From positions 52,930,540-52,994,539 of the forward strand of contig CM037874.1 of assembly GCA_021292105.1 (NCBI GenBank): DNA of 64,000 nucleotides, read 5' to 3'. Origin of the DNA: Anadara kagoshimensis (Eukaryota > Mollusca > Bivalvia > Arcoida > Arcidae). Under the pieces are notes generated by a model. The model had not been told where the DNA came from. It did no database searches and worked only from the letters and a program-made list of their open reading frames with translations. Position numbers and translations under genes: made by a program. This document shows, piece by piece, positions 60,958 through 64,000 of the stretch (its first letter is position 1; every line of letters begins with the position of its first letter).

Positions 60958-61349
60958 TAGACTATAGGCTTATTTGGCTATAATCACACTTTCATTATAT
61001 TTAAGTGACTGAGAGTGCTATACTTTCTCTTGAATGGTACATCAGTCCATCATTAGGTTAACCACCAGCAAAATGTTGCCAAAAAATGATGGTTTCCTCC
61101 ACCATTCCAGAACTGACAACCTTGATACAAGTGAAATAATCTGAACCTAGTTGAAAAATACTTCACAACAATTTACTCTGCATTTTTGTTGAGTTTCTAT
61201 TCATTCATTAGCTGTGAGGTCTGGGACTAAATGTGAAAAACAATTTCTTGCAAGGTAAATACCTCACAGCCAAACTGTGGCTTGAACCCATGACCCTTGA
61301 ATCCTCTTCACTTTTCTTCCACATATTTCCATAACGTTTACTATACACT

Positions 61350-61516
61350 ACAGTCCAACCTGCCTTTAAGACCACCTCCTTATAAGGACCACCTACCTAT
61401 AAAGGCCGGTAGAATTGTATCTTAATTGTTCTTTATCCTGTATATAAAAGCCACCTGCCCATAAAGTCACTGAGCTGGTTCTCTTGGGTGGCTTTTAGAG
61501 ACAGGTTTGACTGTAT
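61350..61516. mobile_element. MITE family 1 member (~167 bp)
   Basis: TACAGTCCAACCTGCCTTTA at the left is mirrored by TAGAGACAGGTTTGACTGTA at the right. It occupies the place where the original CDIPT intron has a different repeat (8660-9000). Confidence 0.8.
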
Positions 61517-61535
61517 ATGATTTCATGTATTTCAG

Positions 61536-61699
61536 TGGGTATTGGATGGTTTTCAGTGGGGTTGTGGAACCTAATTCTGTACCTGTCAGCACCACTGTCC
61601 ATGATTAAACTTGGTATCAGTATTCTTCAGTTTTAAACTGCTTGCCACAATATTGCTGCCATAGACATGGAAGAAAGGAAGGCCGCAAAAGAGAAATAG
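61536..61699 (+). pseudogene. CDIPT: Duplicated CDIPT terminal exon with premature stop
   Basis: The exon differs from 9037-9200 at only three positions. One is silent (GGT to GGG); two adjacent changes turn TAT GCT into TAA ACT at 61634-61639, a stop about two-thirds through. The acceptor TATTTCAG and the original TAG stop are kept. The upstream CDIPT exons are not in this copy, so it is a non-functional 3' fragment. Confidence 0.95.
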
Positions 61700-63362
61700 A
61701 GTCAAATAAGAGACAAAAGATAACAGAAATATTGTTAGACATTTTATAGACAAAAGTTATTTAATTTAACCACACTGTTGTTAAAAATCACTGTTATGTA
61801 ACTTAACTTTGTATGTAAATATACAAGTGTATATATTTATTTATTTATAGTACAGACCTCTTCAAAGTGTAACACTATTAGTGCCAAATTGGCAAGTCAT
61901 CTTAGCCCCTCGTTAGCCACATTTCTACAATTTTTCAGCAGATGATATCTATTGGCTTTTTAGCCACTGGTTAATTATATCTGGGCTAGTTGGAATCGAC
62001 TAATTTTTGTTTACCTAGTGTTAAGCTTTGGACAGTCCTGTACTATGTATATTGTCTGACTGCGTTTTACAAATCATGTTGTGACCAACTTTTGATGAAA
62101 ATCCATTATGCTTAAGTTTTCAATTTGAACAAATTTCAGCAAGCACCTCTTTTATATTGTATTATTAATTTGTATATACATGTACAAACTCTCAAATTCG
62201 TCTTCTTGTCCGATGTCTGTCTAAAACATTTTGTAATCAGTGGTCTCACTATGTATTAATTCTGCAGTACATGTCATCTGCAAAGTTTATGTTTACATTA
62301 TCTTCAAAATATTATTTATGATTTTGCACCTCATATGTGTGTGTGCATGTGTGTCTGTGTGTGTTCGTGCATGCATGTGTTTGTGGCTTTGACTTTACAT
62401 ACTTGACATATGATGCCTGCATAATTTCTTTTTAAAATAATACTGTAAACATTAAATGTTAATTATAGAATCTCATTTTATAACTATGCTCACATTTTTG
62501 GACACATTCAGAAATTCATTTTTTTTCTCTTTTTTATTGGCTCTTTTTTGTCATTTTAAATATAATATGCAAGTCATGTGAAAACAAATATAAATATATA
62601 CACAGTTAACAAAAACAGACATATAGAACATGTATAATGTTGCACATTCAGAATTTCTGCTCAATTAAACATTATTGTTTTACACATAAATCAACAATTA
62701 TTTTGTGATTTTTAATTTTCAAGTTGCAAATACCAAATGCTTACTTTGTCCAAAAACTTTTGAGTTTATCACAATTTTTTGCTACAATAAACCACCAAAT
62801 TATTTTGTTTACATACACATTAATGTTCTAATGGAATCCAAAAATCATATGACATAATTGTTTCATGCAGTATGAATGTGTATGATGTTGAAAGATAACT
62901 TCCATAAATAAATAAATACTTGCTGTTGTAAATATTGTCTTGTGTCAGTGCTTCTTAGAACTAGATAAGAAGATGGTGCTTAATGTTATTGGTTTGTATT
63001 TGAATTTCTGAATACCGGTAGTATAATCATCAAACCTGGTGAGAACATCTGTATTCTGTATTCAAAGATTTTGATGGACAGGTGTTTTTATTTTGATTAG
63101 ACAAATACTGTGTAAGAAGGAATATTAGAGGCAGGAAACTTTTGCAGTTTTGACCTTCTAAACTACTAGTATTTCACGGTAAAAAATTTAGAGCAACTCG
63201 AGAACGCTTTATAGTTAGCCAGTAAACTGTAAGTATGCATTGATGTCAAAGTACAAAGGGACATAGTCCCTTAATAATAATATATAAGTTTTCCAGGTTT
63301 TAAGACTTGCCTAGTTATAATGGTTTTCCAACTTAACACATAGTCTAACATGGTACATCCAC
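61700..63362 (+). repeat. Duplicated CDIPT 3' UTR and downstream flank
   Basis: Collinear and highly similar to 9201-11092, except that the SINE at 9598-9855 is absent and there are small indels. Similarity stops at ACATGGTACATCCACC, immediately before the SINE insertion in the original. Confidence 0.93.
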
Positions 63363-63364
63363 CC

Positions 63365-63470
63365 AGGGCTCTACATTAACTTTTTTTGCCACTTGTCCTG
63401 TTGGACAAGTGAATATAAAATGCACTTGTCCGAACAGAATATTCACTTGTCCGACAATCAGAAATAAAAT
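63365..63470. repeat. Probable dispersed repeat end with inverted words
   Basis: CACTTGTCCTGTTGGACAAG, TGCACTTGTCCGAACAG and TCACTTGTCCGACAATC form short repeats and a small palindrome. It replaces the homology of the duplicated block. Confidence 0.45.
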
Positions 63471-64000
63471 TTATTCTAAAACATACATTTTAATTTTCAT
63501 GTCCAACAAAGGTGAACCGAAAATGATGGCACTTCCATAAACAGTAAGAGTATACATATCGCCATTGTTTATATCTATGATCTATTTTTGTTGACGAGAC
63601 AAACTGCCGCACCAACAATACTCCTTGATTATGTAAGTAATCATGAAAAATTTAATAATAGTCTATCAATTATTATCATATTTAGAGGCTGTAAAAAGTT
63701 TATGACTCAAAATTGTATATTAGTGGAGATATAAAGCTAAAACCAACGTTCTTTTGGGGAATTTTGCAAAAGTATGGCAGTTCTGCCGCACCAATGTTTT
63801 GGTCAATATTTCAAAAAATATATATAAAATTATAGAAAATCTAATTAGAATTAAGTATAAATATCCATGCCCGATAAGTGTACAAAATTTTATTAAAATA
63901 TTGCTTCTTTTTTGAGATATCTTTATTTATAGTGCGGGTAAGGCAGTGCGGGTTACACTTTTAGGTAGGTGCCGGATTTACCTTGAACTCTATGTTTTAC
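63471..64000. other. Right edge, nothing recognised
   Basis: AT-rich; the word CTGCCGCACCAA occurs twice. No MYBBP1A exon was found between 59020 and the window edge. Confidence 0.4.

Noticed and set aside
63480..64000. Search for a MYBBP1A upstream exon on the minus strand
   Set aside because: I found no stretch with family motifs and GT/AG borders between 59020 and 64000; the preceding exons are probably outside the window.

Overview
This 64 kb window is AT-rich, intron-rich animal nuclear DNA. It looks lophotrochozoan and most likely comes from a bivalve mollusc. The grounds are long introns with GT..AG junctions, several tRNA-derived SINEs, many MITE-like elements and minisatellites, and a RING-less B-box/NHL-like TRIM gene of a type that is expanded in bivalves. 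Nothing in it looks bacterial. Most of the sequence is intron and repeat; the coding content is three genes.

Layout. (1) CDIPT (phosphatidylinositol synthase), + strand: the last four exons lie between 891 and 9200, and the 5' exons are left of the window. (2) MYBBP1A (Myb-binding protein 1A / DNA polymerase V family), - strand: I could reconstruct 24 phase-compatible exons from 59019 down to the stop at 12934. They encode 756 residues of the C-terminal part, and the N-terminal exons lie above 59 kb or outside the window. The two genes converge tail to tail, about 3.7 kb apart at the stop codons. (3) A TRIM-like B-box gene, + strand (44656-46388), is nested inside the 17 kb MYBBP1A intron and carries a one-base frameshift at a C5 run.

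A second, decayed copy of the CDIPT 3' end (last exon, 3' UTR and upstream intron array) lies at about 59.69-63.36 kb. Its exon has an in-frame stop. SINE and MITE insertions that differ between the copies give a relative order of events.

The most unusual signal is that two large intronic minisatellites are tandem copies of the 5' splice site that begins the same intron. In CDIPT about 24 units at 6.48-8.09 kb repeat the end of the exon plus its GTAAGAT donor, joined by CT tracts. In MYBBP1A about 26 units at 23.03-24.49 kb repeat the GTAAGGTC donor and roughly 45 bases of following intron. A third, weaker case is at 34.0-34.3 kb. The MYBBP1A array also contains a perfect DR1 nuclear-receptor element (AGGTCAAAGGTCA) in many units.

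Other mobile DNA includes a PIF/Harbinger-like element with 3-bp TSDs and an N-terminal transposase remnant (49610-50778), a TTAA-flanked TIR element (31365-32640), two MITE families each present several times, a foldback element at 20.3-20.9 kb, and a composite element with an internal 145-bp satellite (14.6-16.2 and 38.3-39.6 kb).
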